Shown: piece by piece, positions 1-8,770 of the stretch
Numbering within the stretch: position 1 is the stretch's first letter
Layout of the letters: every line of letters begins with the position of its first letter
From: Mesorhizobium sp. AR10
GTDB lineage: Bacteria; Pseudomonadota; Alphaproteobacteria; Rhizobiales; Rhizobiaceae
NCBI RefSeq assembly: GCF_024746795.1
Contig: NZ_CP080524.1
Location: 5,186,001 to 5,250,000, forward strand
DNA: 64,000 nt
Direction of reading: 5' to 3'
Made by a program: the position numbers and the translations under genes
Notes under the pieces: generated by a model
Told to the model about the DNA's origin: nothing
What the model saw: the letters and a program-made list of their open reading frames with translations, nothing else
Databases searched by the model: none

Positions 1-347
1 ACCTTTTCCGGCGCATAAGGCTTCGGCAGGAAAATGCCGCCTTCAGGGAGCGCGTCGCGCACAGGCTGCTGCTTGCCCGATGTGACGATGATCTTGACTG
101 GTGGCCAGCGGTCCCGAACGGCGGCAGAGAGCTTCAGGCCGTCCATCGAGCCAGGCATGTCAATGTCGGTAAACAGGAGCGAGATGTCCGGCTGGGTCTC
201 AAGCAGATGGATGGCCTGGTCGGCATTGCTGGCTTCAAAGACGGTGAAGCCTGCCTCACGCAGGTCGTCGGCGATGGCGTACAAAAGGAAGGCCTCGTCT
301 TCGACGACCAACACAGTTGCGCGAGTCTGGGTCCTGGACACGGTCAT
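1..347 (-). CDS. Response regulator receiver-domain protein (3' end outside window)
   Basis: Reading the minus strand from the ATG at 347 gives a CheY-like receiver domain: a VLVVEDEAFLLY stretch supplies the acidic pocket, LLFTDIDMPG the phospho-acceptor aspartate, VTSGK the conserved Thr/Ser region and LPKPY the conserved lysine. It would take a phosphoryl group from a partner kinase. The start lies only 7 bases after the stop of the HWE kinase gene, so the two are almost certainly co-transcribed and form one two-component system. The C-terminus is cut by the window edge, so an output domain cannot be excluded, although stand-alone receivers next to HWE kinases are common in rhizobia. Confidence 0.85.
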   Translation of the reverse strand, partial: MTVSRTQTRATVLVVEDEAFLLYAIADDLREAGFTVFEASNADQAIHLLETQPDISLLFTDIDMPGSMDGLKLSAAVRDRWPPVKIIVTSGKQQPVRDALPEGGIFLPKPYAPEK

Positions 348-354
348 TATCTAG

Positions 355-2610
355 TCAGCACTGCGACGTTGGCAACTGCGGTTGTGGAGCGGTCAGCACA
401 CATTCGACGCCGTCCGGATGGTAGTCCAGCCGCACCGACCCTCCGAAGTCGGTGCCAAACACACGCTCGATCAGGAAGCGTCCGAAACCCTTGCGGGTCG
501 GTGGCGTGACGGTCGGCCCGCCTGTCTCACGCCAACGCCAGACCAACTGTCTTTCGCCCGCGACAACCGGCTGCAGCGCCCATTCGACGGTCACCTTGCC
601 CTCGGGTGTCGAGAGCGCACCGTATTTCAGCGCATTTGTACCCAGCTCGTTGACGGCAAGAGCCAGAGTTAGCGCCATCTTTGGATTGATCGGCATGGCC
701 GGACCGGAAATCGATATCTGCTCGATCGGGAATGCGGTCATGGTGTTGTCGATCACCTCGCGAATCGAGGCGCTGGTCCAGCGGGTCTTGTTCAGGATGT
801 CATGCGCGTTGGCCAATGCCCGCAGCCGTTCGTTGAAAGCGGCACTTGCCGTTTGGATGTCGGTGTTGCGCAAGGTCTGCGACGCTATCGCAGCCACCAT
901 GGCGAGAATGTTCTTGATCCGGTGTTCAAGTTCGTGGGTCAGGAGTTCCTGCCGCGCCTGCGCCTGCCGGCGATCGGTAATGTCCTGCATGACGCCGAAC
1001 ATCTTGACCGGCTTGCCGGTTTCGTCGCGCACGAAGTCTATATGACGGGAAAGCCAGCGCAGCTCTCCGGTGTCGACTCGGCGTATCCGGTATTCGACGT
1101 TCGGTACCGCCGAGCCTTGCTTGCGAGTGTCCTCGTTGGAGCGGATGTCCTTGTCCTCGGGGACGACGATGCTTTCCAGCACGCTGATGTGGACGCTGTC
1201 GCGCGGGCTGAGGCCCCATAGGTCCCAAAAACCTTCGGAGCCGTACACATTGCCGGTTTCAATATCGAGCTCGAGCGCCGCGATGCCGGCCGCATTCTGC
1301 GACAGCTGCAATCGCCGCTCGCTTTCGCGGAGGGCCTGCGCCGCCTGCTTCTGGTCGTCGATATCGGTGTTGGTGCCGATCCACTGCAGGATCGTGCCGT
1401 TGGCGTCGCGGATCGGAACCGCGCGGGCGATGTACCAGCGATAGGCACCATCCAGCCTCCGCAGCCGGAATTCCGTCTCGTAGAAGACGCCGGTCGACAG
1501 GGCATCGCTCCACTTTCGGGCGGCATTGGCAATGTCATCGGGGTGCACCAGCCGCGCCCACCCCTGCCCGTCGAGCTCGCCTGGCGCGGCGCCGGAATAA
1601 TCGTAGACACGCGGGTTGAACCAATCGAGCATTCCATCGGGCGACGCTGTCCAAACATGGTTCGGCATCGCCTCGGCGAAGGTACGGAACTGCGCTTCGC
1701 TCTGGCGCAGCGCCTGCTCGGCGATCAGACGATCGGTGACGTCGACGCCCTGGACGAAGATACCGATGGTGTCCCCTGTTGGGCTGCGCACTGGCTGGTA
1801 GACGAGGTCGATGAAGCGATCTTCCCTGGGTTCATCCGGGGAGCGCTGCAATTCGGCTTTCAAGGCATAGCCGACAAAGGCTTCGCCACTGTTGAAGACC
1901 TGATCAAGGAGTTCGTAGAAGCCCTGGCCGGCAATGTCTGGCAAGGCCTCGCGCACCGGCTTGCCGATCACATCGCGGTGGCCGACAAGTTGCCTGTAAG
2001 CAGCGTTGGTGAGTTCGAAGATGTGGGCTGGTCCCGACATCATCGCCATGAAGCCCGGCGCCTGCTCGAACATCTGGCGCTGGCGGTCGCGTTCGCTCTT
2101 CTGCCAGCGCTCGGCGGCCACCTTTGCCGTTGTCTCGACCACGATGGCGATGACGCCGGCGGGTTTTCCGCGTTCGTCGAGGACCGGAGAGTAGTCGAGG
2201 TCCATCCAGACCTGTTCCGGCGTTCCCGAGCGGTTCAGCGTCAGCTGGTCGCGGTAGGCAAGCGTGCCGCCAGCGAGGCAAACCTTCATGACATGGTCGT
2301 TGAAGTCGGCCACCTCCGGCCAACCTTCCCTCACCTTCGAGCCAAGCAACTGCGGATGGCGTCCACCGGCAAAGACGGCATAGGCGTCGTTGTAGATCAT
2401 GACGCCATCGGCACCCCATAGCGTGACGATGGGCACCTGCGACCGCAGGATCAGCGAAATCGACGTCTTCAAGCTTTGCGGCCAGGTTGCGATCGGTCCG
2501 AGCGATGTGGATGCCCAATCGAACCCGGCTACAAGACAGCCGAGTTCGCCACCACCGGCAAGAAACGCAAGATCATGATTGTCGGGAGGAGCGGCGTCGG
2601 ATGCTAGCAT
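355..2610 (-). CDS. Multi-PAS HWE-family sensor histidine kinase
   Basis: A 751-residue protein with no clear membrane segment, so probably cytoplasmic. Four PAS-like sensor modules occupy roughly residues 30-165, 180-300, 305-425 and 440-550. The third has the typical WTASPDGMLDWFN opening. The HWE kinase core follows: phospho-acceptor His about 563 in HELEHRIKN, the N-box NELGTNALKYG near 654 and a WRWRE motif near 691, which together define the HWE subfamily rather than ordinary HisKA kinases. It should autophosphorylate and pass phosphate to the receiver protein encoded just downstream. The signal is unknown; in this family PAS domains can bind flavin, haem or small ligands, and no chromophore cysteine motif was identified. 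Confidence 0.9.
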   Translation of the reverse strand: MLASDAAPPDNHDLAFLAGGGELGCLVAGFDWASTSLGPIATWPQSLKTSISLILRSQVPIVTLWGADGVMIYNDAYAVFAGGRHPQLLGSKVREGWPEVADFNDHVMKVCLAGGTLAYRDQLTLNRSGTPEQVWMDLDYSPVLDERGKPAGVIAIVVETTAKVAAERWQKSERDRQRQMFEQAPGFMAMMSGPAHIFELTNAAYRQLVGHRDVIGKPVREALPDIAGQGFYELLDQVFNSGEAFVGYALKAELQRSPDEPREDRFIDLVYQPVRSPTGDTIGIFVQGVDVTDRLIAEQALRQSEAQFRTFAEAMPNHVWTASPDGMLDWFNPRVYDYSGAAPGELDGQGWARLVHPDDIANAARKWSDALSTGVFYETEFRLRRLDGAYRWYIARAVPIRDANGTILQWIGTNTDIDDQKQAAQALRESERRLQLSQNAAGIAALELDIETGNVYGSEGFWDLWGLSPRDSVHISVLESIVVPEDKDIRSNEDTRKQGSAVPNVEYRIRRVDTGELRWLSRHIDFVRDETGKPVKMFGVMQDITDRRQAQARQELLTHELEHRIKNILAMVAAIASQTLRNTDIQTASAAFNERLRALANAHDILNKTRWTSASIREVIDNTMTAFPIEQISISGPAMPINPKMALTLALAVNELGTNALKYGALSTPEGKVTVEWALQPVVAGERQLVWRWRETGGPTVTPPTRKGFGRFLIERVFGTDFGGSVRLDYHPDGVECVLTAPQPQLPTSQC

Positions 2611-2731
2611 GCTGGCTCAAATGGAGTGCATGGAAGGTGACCGGCACACTTACCGAACCATGATCGATGAATCGGCTCTTCCTTAGCGGGTGCTAAATTT
2701 GTTGAAATTTTTATCTTCGCACCATGATCCA

Positions 2732-2977
2732 TCATGACCTTGGCACAAGGATGCCTGCGTGGGCGCACAGCGCAGCGAAGGCTTCCTGCGCCTCCGCAGC
2801 TGTGGCTTTGCCTTCCAGAGCCGCTTCGACCCGTCCTCTGGCCGCTTGGTAAAAGCGGCCACGGCGGACGTAAGGCCAATCGATAAGCGTTTCGCAGGCG
2901 CCTTGCAGCGTCGTCACCTCGCGAATCGTGTTTACCGACTGGATTCGCAACGGCGTCGAAAGCGGAACATCAACCAT
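2732..2977 (-). CDS. DUF982 domain protein
   Basis: An 81-residue protein with the DUF982 pattern: an N-terminal strand, then TLQGACETLIDWP, then RRGRFYQAARGRVEAALEG, ending in an Ala-rich helix with AFAALCAHAGILV. DUF982 proteins are small, abundant in Rhizobiales and of unknown function. This is one of three in the window (see also 22846-23148 and 23209-23472), and they are divergent in sequence. The ATG start at 2977 overlaps the end of the upstream small gene by 8 bases, which suggests a two-gene unit. Confidence 0.75.
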   Translation of the reverse strand: MVDVPLSTPLRIQSVNTIREVTTLQGACETLIDWPYVRRGRFYQAARGRVEAALEGKATAAEAQEAFAALCAHAGILVPRS

Positions 2978-3161
2978 CGCAGCGCTCCTTTACATATTGC
3001 TCGCGTCGCGACTTGGCGCCTTGGGTCGATGCGCGGCCAGCTGCCTTATCTTGACCGGCGGTGCAGGAGGTCGATGGTTGACCCGCAATGCCGGTGCCAT
3101 GTGCCCGTCGCCACAACAAGGCTGCCGAAAGCTCGGCGAGAAGGCTCTTGACACTCTTCAT
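2970..3161 (-). CDS. Small basic hypothetical protein
   Basis: A 63-residue open frame starting MKSVKSLLAELSAALLW. The ATG at 3161 is preceded by GGGGGAGAAAAGC, a good ribosome binding site, which favours it over a further-upstream in-frame ATG. The first 20 residues form a hydrophobic amphipathic stretch and the rest is polar and rich in Arg, Lys, Ser and Thr. The stop overlaps the start of the DUF982 gene by 8 bases. No family is recognised. It is accepted mainly on the ribosome binding site and the overlap; it could be a translational leader for the DUF982 gene. Confidence 0.45.
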   Translation of the reverse strand: MKSVKSLLAELSAALLWRRAHGTGIAGQPSTSCTAGQDKAAGRASTQGAKSRREQYVKERCDG

Positions 3162-3357
3162 GCTTTTCTCCCCCGTTAACCCGCCGCGATAACTCACAAG
3201 CGGTTTATCGGTTCCACGACAGGGGCGGGATCATTTCGGCGGTTGAAAAATGGCGGCACGTCGGTGCCACGCGCTCCAGCCATCAACCCTGGTGGAACAG
3301 GCGGCTCTTGTGCGCGTTGTTCCAACACGTTCCTATCCCAGCAAGCGAGTGCAAATC

Positions 3358-3501
3358 ATGAGAGAGTCAATCGGCACCGCCACCGTCATCGTCTCGATAG
3401 CCGTGGCCATCGCGCTGCTCTTCATGGCACCCAAGGGGTTTCAGCTTTCGGCGCCGGATCCAATCGTCAACTCCGACGCTTCAGAGGTCAGCCTGCCGTG
3501 A
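3358..3501 (+). CDS. Small single-pass membrane protein
   Basis: A 47-residue protein, MRESIGTATVIVSIAVAIALLF then MAPKGFQL and a polar tail. It has one clear membrane helix at about residues 7-24 and a short C-terminal tail. Longer in-frame starts exist upstream, but they would add unstructured basic sequence, so the ATG directly before the helix was chosen. Its ribosome binding site (AAGCGAG) is weak. Function unknown; small one-helix proteins of this sort are frequent in rhizobial genomes and easily missed by gene callers. Confidence 0.5.
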   Translation: MRESIGTATVIVSIAVAIALLFMAPKGFQLSAPDPIVNSDASEVSLP

Positions 3502-3625
3502 TCAGGTATTGAGATACCGCCGTCACTCGACCACGTCACAAAGCGCGTCGCGCGTCCGAAGAATTCCCAGGCAGTGACTTGATGGGTCGTGACGCAGCAT
3601 GATAGGCGCTGCTATTTCCAGGTGA

Positions 3626-3883
3626 CTACTGCTTCTTGCCATTGGTGAATTCCTGCTCGACCGCGTCCAGGAGATCGCGTGCGGACTTCCGGGCGGCCTT
3701 GCTCTCACCACGCAACCGATCTGCTTGCGGTATTCGCCGGAAGGCGTCCTCGAGCTTCTTTTCCATCTCCATCGCCTTGGGAGCGACGTGGGCCGCAGCG
3801 ACCCTGGCCAGCTTCCGAGCCTGCTGATCAGTCTCCATGTCGCTATTCAATGCGTCACGAACATCCGACAGTTTCCTGGCCAT
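3626..3883 (-). CDS. Small charged hypothetical protein
   Basis: An 85-residue protein, MARKLSDVRDALNSDMETD at its start, very rich in Lys, Arg, Glu, Asp and Ala, and predicted by eye to be almost wholly helical (possible coiled coil over residues 20-75). GGGAAGCTGCC in front of the ATG is a reasonable ribosome binding site. There is no signal peptide or membrane segment. It resembles no family I can name. Its base composition fits the genome, so it is probably a native conserved small protein. Confidence 0.5.
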   Translation of the reverse strand: MARKLSDVRDALNSDMETDQQARKLARVAAAHVAPKAMEMEKKLEDAFRRIPQADRLRGESKAARKSARDLLDAVEQEFTNGKKQ

Positions 3884-4259
3884 GGCAGCTTCCCAATTTA
3901 CTATATCCGCATTTCTGAACGGACATCGCCGGTTATTGTTCCTGCGCGAGCCTGGACGCCCCGTCAGAGGTCTTCTTCAGCAATCGTGCCGGGCGATACA
4001 TTCTTCGAGGTCGCCGACCTCTTCCTCTATCTCCTCCGGCGCTATTCCCTCAGCTCCGCATCCGCCATGCACCGGGTTGCTATCTCGGCGACAACATCGA
4101 CGCCACTTGGCAAAACGATGGGGTGATCGACGCGCTTTTATCCACGGACCCAGGAAGTGGCGGACGGATTGATATGTGCCTCGACTTCCGGGGCCAGAAC
4201 AGCGTCTGTGGAGTGGTTGATTTTGATCCATTCGAACCGCCTCGGGTCGCAACTTTTGG
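3884..4259. other. Intergenic stretch without assigned gene
   Basis: About 375 bases of somewhat lower GC between two small hypothetical genes. Several overlapping open frames exist but none has a recognisable domain together with a ribosome binding site. No hairpin, repeat or RNA gene was identified. Confidence 0.4.
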
Positions 4260-4487
4260 TTGGAACGATTGTTCGCTTGGGTTGTTCTCCTCAACGGTTT
4301 GGGGAGGGCGGCTTTGTCTGGGATCAGAAATCTCGAAGACACTTTGAAGGTCACTATTGCCGGACTGAGGAGACTGCGAAAAACTGTGTCGGACGCAGGT
4401 CAGATCCACGCCATGCAAGACATCGACACGCTTTTGCATCTCGCCCAGATCGAAGCCGAACGACAGCTGACAGCTCTCGAAAGCTGA
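4260..4487 (+). CDS. Doubtful small hypothetical protein
   Basis: An open frame of 75 codons from a TTG. The second half, from NLEDTLKVTIAGLRRLR to the end, looks protein-like: helical, amphipathic, with a LLHLAQIEAERQ segment. The N-terminal part is unconvincing and no ATG lies at a sensible position, so the true start may be an internal TTG. It ends one base before the stop of the convergent dapB gene. Function unknown. Confidence 0.3.
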   Translation: MERLFAWVVLLNGLGRAALSGIRNLEDTLKVTIAGLRRLRKTVSDAGQIHAMQDIDTLLHLAQIEAERQLTALES

Positions 4488-5282
4488 TCAATCTCCACCA
4501 AACCCCAGCACGTCGCGCATGCCGTAAGCGCCGGGTGGGCGTCCTGCCAGCCAAAGCGCGGCGGCGATGGCGCCGTGAGCGAACATGACGCGGTCGCTGG
4601 CCGAATGCGACAGGGTGACGATCTCGCCCTCGGCCAGGAAGCTGACGCTGTGCTCGCCGACGATGCCGCCGCCGCGCATCACCGCAAAACCGATCTCGCC
4701 TTGCGCGCGCGGGCCGGTGATGCCGTCGCGAGACCGCCTGGCGATGGCGTCCAACTCGCCACCGCGCCCCTTGGCGGTGGCCTCGCCCAGCATCAGCGCC
4801 GTGCCGGAAGGCGCATCGAGTTTGTGGCGGTGGTGGGCCTCCGAGATTTCGACATCCCAGTCGGGATCGAGCGCCCGCGCCGCTTGTTCGACCAGCCTCA
4901 GCAACATGTTGAGCCCGAGCGAGAAATTGCCGGAGCGCACGACGGCGATCTTTTTCGACGCGGCAGTGATGGCGGCAAGCTCGGTGGCGTCGAAGCCGGT
5001 CGAGCCGATGACAAGCGCCGGCCCGCCACGGGCGGCGCACAACTCGGCCAGTGCCGCCGAGGCAGCGGGCGTGGTGAAGTCGATGACCACATCGGCCGAT
5101 ACGAGCGCCTCTTCGCGGCTGACCAGCCCCGCGCCGCTGGCGCCGGGCCTATGGAAGCGAGCGGCGAGCGCCAGCCGCGTGTCGGCCTCGACGGCTTCCG
5201 CCATCTGCCGGCCCATGCGGCCGAGCGCGCCTGATATGGCGATCCTGAGGAGCGGCTGGGGCAAGGCTGGCGAACCCCTCAA
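4488..5282 (-). CDS. dapB: 4-hydroxy-tetrahydrodipicolinate reductase
   Basis: A 264-residue cytoplasmic enzyme of the diaminopimelate/lysine pathway, reducing hydroxy-tetrahydrodipicolinate with NAD(P)H. The N-terminal Rossmann fold has the GxxGRMG nucleotide loop at residues 18-24. The family signature [15 protein letters not shown] near residue 149 carries the catalytic His pair and Lys. VIDFTTP and IGSTGF are also typical. The start is a TTG at 5282 that overlaps the upstream oxidoreductase stop as TTGA, implying translational coupling. The first ten residues before LLRIAISG are an unusual extension. Being tied to a molybdoenzyme rather than to other lysine genes is odd, so it may be a second dapB copy; that cannot be checked from this window. 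Confidence 0.88.
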   Translation of the reverse strand: MRGSPALPQPLLRIAISGALGRMGRQMAEAVEADTRLALAARFHRPGASGAGLVSREEALVSADVVIDFTTPAASAALAELCAARGGPALVIGSTGFDATELAAITAASKKIAVVRSGNFSLGLNMLLRLVEQAARALDPDWDVEISEAHHRHKLDAPSGTALMLGEATAKGRGGELDAIARRSRDGITGPRAQGEIGFAVMRGGGIVGEHSVSFLAEGEIVTLSHSASDRVMFAHGAIAAALWLAGRPPGAYGMRDVLGFGGD

Positions 5283-7384
5283 AGCGCGCGCAGCCAGACC
5301 TTGTTGTCGTGGAGTGCCGCACCGCCATAGGGCGCCGGGGCATCGGAACCGGTCAGCACGTTGATGCCCTCGCCGCGCTCATGGGCGCTGTTGGGCCAGA
5401 TACCTTCGGCGATCACGACGCCGCGCTTGATGCCGTTGAAGAATTTTGCGTGCAGCACCACTTCGCCGCGCGTGTTGCCGACCTCGACGCGGCCGCCATC
5501 AGCCAGCCCGAGTGCCGCCGCATCGTCGGGATGCAAAAGCAGTTCCGGCCGACCCTCCTTGGCTTTCGAGACCGGTGTTTCGGAAAAGGTCGAGTTGAGG
5601 AAATTGCGCGCCGGCGAGGTCGTCAGGCGGAACGGGTGTGCTGCGTCCGCCACCTCGATCAGGTCGACGTGATCAGGGAATTCCGGCAGGCTGGCCACCG
5701 GCCCGAACAGGCCCATGCTTTTCGGCGGCCGATTGGGTGCCGCCTGCCCGGTCCAGTCGGCGCGGAAATGGAACTTCTTGTCGGCATGGCCGAAGCCGTC
5801 GATGAAATGCGCAGCCTCAAAGTCCGGCTGCAGGTCGACCCATTTTTGCTCCTCGAGGCTGGCGAAGCTGCCCAGCCCGCGCTTGCCGAGGATGATGTCG
5901 ATATGCTGCTGCTCGGTCAGGCCGAAGCCCGGCCGGTCGGCAACGCCAAGCCTTTTGCCGAGCTCCTCGATGACGAAATGGTTGGTGCGCGGTCCTTCCG
6001 GCGGGTCGATCAGCTTGGGGCCGAGCGTGATGTGCTGGTTGCCGCCGCCCTTGTAAACGTCGTCATGCTCCAGAAACATCGTCGCCGGCAGCACGACATC
6101 GGCCAGCTTGGCCGTATCGGTCATGAACTGTTCGTGCACGCAGGTGAAAAGATCGTCGCGCAGGAAGCCTTGCTTCACCAGCCGCTGCTCGGGCGCGACA
6201 TTGACCGGATTGGTGTTCTGGATCAGCAGTGCCGTCACCGGCGGCCCGCCATAGAGCGCATCTTCCGCGCCGGTCAGCACCGGGCCGATGCGCGAATGGT
6301 CGAGATGGCGGACGTTGGGATCGCGCATGTCAGCCCATTCAAGCACATCCTGGTTGAGCTTGAAGATGCCGGAATTGGAATGGAAGGCGCCGCCGCCCTC
6401 ATACTGCCAGCAGCCGGTGACTGCGGCGATGGACGCCGCCGCATGCATGTTGACCGAGCCGTTGCGCTGGCGCGAGAAGCCGTAGCCGAGACGGAAATAG
6501 GTTTTCCTGGTCGTGCCGACGAGGCGGGCGAAGGCCACGATCTCGGCGACCGAAAGCCCGGTGATGTCAGCGGCCCACTCCGGCGTTTTTGTCCTGAGAT
6601 GCGCTTCCAGCCCTTTCGGGTCGTCGGTGAACTTTTCGAGATAGGCGCGGTCGGCCATGCCGTCGCGAAACAAGACATGCATGACCGCGCAAGCCAGCGC
6701 GCCATCGGTGCCGGGCTTCAGCACCAGGCCGAGATCGGCCTGCTTCATCGTCGCATTCTCGTAGACATCGATGACAACGATCTTCGCGCCGCGTTCCTTG
6801 CGCGCCTTGATGGCGTGGGTCATGACATTGACCTGGGTGACCACGGCATTGGTGCCCCAGATCACCACGCAGTCGGATTTGGCCATCTCGCGCGGGTCGG
6901 GACCGCGCAAGGCCCCTGCACCCATCATCCAGCCGGTCCAGGCCAGATTGGTGCAGATCGAGCCGAAGAAGCCGGAGTACTTTTTTGCATGCCGCAGTCG
7001 CTGGATGCCGTCGCGCTGTACCAGCCCCATCGTGCCGGCATAGTAATAGGGCCACACCGTCTCGGAGCCGTGCTTCTCTTCGGCCGCGATGAACTTCTCG
7101 GCGACGAGGTCGAGCGCCGCCTCCCAACTCGCTTCCTTCCAGGCGCCCTCGCCCTTGGCGCCGGCACGGATCAGCGGCTTCAGCAACCGGTCGGGGTGAT
7201 GGACGCGGTCGGCATAGCGGGCGACCTTGGCGCAGATGACGCCTGACGTGTAGCTGTTGGCCTTGGCGCCATGAACGCGGCCGATGCGCTTGCTGTCGAG
7301 CAGTTCGACCTCGAGTGCGCAGGTCGACGGGCAATCATGCGGACAGGCCGAATGGCCGATGCGGAGCTTGGCGTGCTGGTTCAT
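5279..7384 (-). CDS. Molybdopterin-dependent oxidoreductase (bis-MGD, [4Fe-4S])
   Basis: A 701-residue protein of the DMSO reductase superfamily. Cys14, Cys18, Cys22 and Cys51 form the N-terminal [4Fe-4S] motif ([10 protein letters not shown], then GVICAKV). Motifs for the molybdopterin guanine dinucleotide follow ([26 protein letters not shown]), with a C-terminal MGD-binding barrel from about residue 580. There is no twin-arginine signal, so it should act in the cytoplasm. The ATG at 7384 was chosen because the cysteine motif begins 13 residues later; the open frame upstream runs through the insertion sequence and is not coding. The substrate is unknown. It is coupled to dapB by a TTGA overlap. 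The partner electron carrier is not in the window. Confidence 0.85.
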   Translation of the reverse strand: MNQHAKLRIGHSACPHDCPSTCALEVELLDSKRIGRVHGAKANSYTSGVICAKVARYADRVHHPDRLLKPLIRAGAKGEGAWKEASWEAALDLVAEKFIAAEEKHGSETVWPYYYAGTMGLVQRDGIQRLRHAKKYSGFFGSICTNLAWTGWMMGAGALRGPDPREMAKSDCVVIWGTNAVVTQVNVMTHAIKARKERGAKIVVIDVYENATMKQADLGLVLKPGTDGALACAVMHVLFRDGMADRAYLEKFTDDPKGLEAHLRTKTPEWAADITGLSVAEIVAFARLVGTTRKTYFRLGYGFSRQRNGSVNMHAAASIAAVTGCWQYEGGGAFHSNSGIFKLNQDVLEWADMRDPNVRHLDHSRIGPVLTGAEDALYGGPPVTALLIQNTNPVNVAPEQRLVKQGFLRDDLFTCVHEQFMTDTAKLADVVLPATMFLEHDDVYKGGGNQHITLGPKLIDPPEGPRTNHFVIEELGKRLGVADRPGFGLTEQQHIDIILGKRGLGSFASLEEQKWVDLQPDFEAAHFIDGFGHADKKFHFRADWTGQAAPNRPPKSMGLFGPVASLPEFPDHVDLIEVADAAHPFRLTTSPARNFLNSTFSETPVSKAKEGRPELLLHPDDAAALGLADGGRVEVGNTRGEVVLHAKFFNGIKRGVVIAEGIWPNSAHERGEGINVLTGSDAPAPYGGAALHDNKVWLRAL

Positions 7385-7453
7385 GGGGGCGACGTTAGCC
7401 GGTTCCGAATGTGGCGTGTAGGGCCAGATGAGACCTTCCCTTCTCCCCTTGTG

Positions 7454-8622
7454 GGCCTGTTGCGTTACTAGGGTGGGAGGGCAAGAGGAGAAGTAAGGGC
7501 CAATTCGGAGTGCCCTTCGGCGCGGGCCTGTCGCCGGATGGGTTAGGGTTTGGCGTGTTGGGCGGATTTCGGGCGCAGTGCGGCCCTGGATCAGGTCGCC
7601 AGCGTCACCCAGCGGCGCATGTTGAAGGCCATGACGGCGATGAGAACCTGCCCAGCCGCCTTGGCCAAGCCGCGATAGCGGATGGCGCGAAGCCGCATGC
7701 GGTTCTTCCATGTGGCAAAGGTGGTCTCGACAGCGAAACGCTGCCGCGCGATCAGCCGGTTGAAGCGCTGCAGGCGCGCCGGCAATTGCGGATGATGCTT
7801 GTTGGCCCGCCGCATCAGCCGCGGCTTGATCCCACGCTCCTTCAGCGACAACTCGCGCGCCTTGGTATGATAGGCCGCATCCGCCAACACCGCGCCTTCG
7901 TCGCCACAGATGAGATGGTCTGCTTCCACCGTGTCGTTGACGTTGGCCGCCGTCGTCCTCACCCGGCGGATCAGGCCGGACCCCTGGTCGACGCCGACAT
8001 GCGCCTTGTAGCCATAGGAGGAGCCAGGCTTGCCCTGCCGGCGCGTGAAGCCGGCATCGGGATCGCCAGCCTCGCCGGCCTCTTGCGCCGCTCCACTGGG
8101 CGGCCGTGCCGCTGCCGTCTCGATAACGGTGGCGTCGAGCATCGTGCCGCGCCGCAGGATCAGCCCCGCCTTGTCCAGCTGATGGTCCAGTTCGCCGAAC
8201 AGCTTCTCCAGAAGCCCGGCCTCGACGAGAAGATTGCGAAAGCGGTTGAGCGTGGTGTGGTCGGGCACCGTCTCCTCGAGCGTCAGGCCGACGAAGCGCC
8301 GAAACGACAGCCGATCGGCGAGCGCCTCCTCCAACTCGCTGTCCGACAGCCCGTACAAGGACTGCAGAAGCAGTGCCTTGAACATCACCAGCGAACTGTA
8401 GGCAGGACGGCCCGGGCCGCCGGGCGAGCGCAGCCGCGCCAGGATCTTCTCGAAGCGATACCACTTCACAAGCGACGACAGCCGGTCCAGCCGCCCGCTC
8501 CGACCAAGACCCTGCGGAAGCAGAGCCTCCACAAAACTGAACTGCCCGCTCGGCTTCGTCGTCATCGAACGATCCTCCTGTCAAAAACAGGGAATCACAA
8601 CCAGCCAATTTTGCAACAGGCC
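7454..8622 (-). mobile_element. Complete IS5-family insertion sequence
   Basis: About 1,169 bases bounded by 10-base inverted ends, GGCCTGTTGC at 7454-7463 and its complement at 8613-8622. It carries one transposase gene. It is flanked by the direct repeat CCTTGTG (7447-7453 and 8623-8629), extendable by one base on either side at the ambiguous border. Removing the element and one repeat restores a continuous palindromic rhizobial repeat, which supports these ends. IS5 sensu stricto makes 4-base duplications, so the longer duplication is a point to verify. Confidence 0.85.
7591..8565 (-). CDS. IS5-family transposase
   Basis: A 324-residue DDE transposase. The N-terminal domain (residues 15-110) has GRPAYSSLVMFKALLLQ and VPDHTTLNRFRN, typical of the IS5 group. 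The catalytic residues lie in MLDATVIE (first Asp), LADAAYHTKA (second Asp) and a C-terminal ETTFATWKNR segment (Glu). The frame is intact, with an AGGAGGATCG ribosome binding site just before the ATG, so the element is probably active or recently so. It sits between the molybdoenzyme gene and the ABC-F gene and breaks neither. About 130 non-coding bases separate its stop from the left end of the element. Confidence 0.93.
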   Translation of the reverse strand: MTTKPSGQFSFVEALLPQGLGRSGRLDRLSSLVKWYRFEKILARLRSPGGPGRPAYSSLVMFKALLLQSLYGLSDSELEEALADRLSFRRFVGLTLEETVPDHTTLNRFRNLLVEAGLLEKLFGELDHQLDKAGLILRRGTMLDATVIETAAARPPSGAAQEAGEAGDPDAGFTRRQGKPGSSYGYKAHVGVDQGSGLIRRVRTTAANVNDTVEADHLICGDEGAVLADAAYHTKARELSLKERGIKPRLMRRANKHHPQLPARLQRFNRLIARQRFAVETTFATWKNRMRLRAIRYRGLAKAAGQVLIAVMAFNMRRWVTLAT

Positions 8623-8761
8623 CCTTGTGGGAGAAGGTGGATCGGCGCGCAGCGCCGAGACGGATGAGGGGTGCTGGACGGAATGAAGCGCCGGTGTCCT
8701 CTGGAGCACCCCTCATCCGTCGCCTTCGGCGACACCTTCTCCCACAAGGGGAGAAGGGAAG
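8623..8761. repeat. Long palindromic intergenic repeat, split by the IS
   Basis: Two inverted arms face each other: CCTTGTGGGAGAAGGTGG at 8623 onward plus CGAGACGGATGAGGGGTG, against CACCCCTCATCCGTCG and ACACCTTCTCCCACAAGG ending near 8755. The transcript could fold into one long hairpin. The outer left edge (CCCTTCTCCCCTTGTG, about 7438-7453) now lies on the far side of the insertion sequence. Repeats of this kind are frequent between genes in Mesorhizobium. Confidence 0.75.
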
Positions 8762-8770
8762 AACCCGCCC

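Noticed and set aside
7385..8716. A 1,145-codon minus-strand frame that would extend the molybdoenzyme N-terminus through the insertion sequence
   Set aside because: The extra 444 residues are out of frame with the transposase and have no domain; the Fe-S motif fits a start at 7384.
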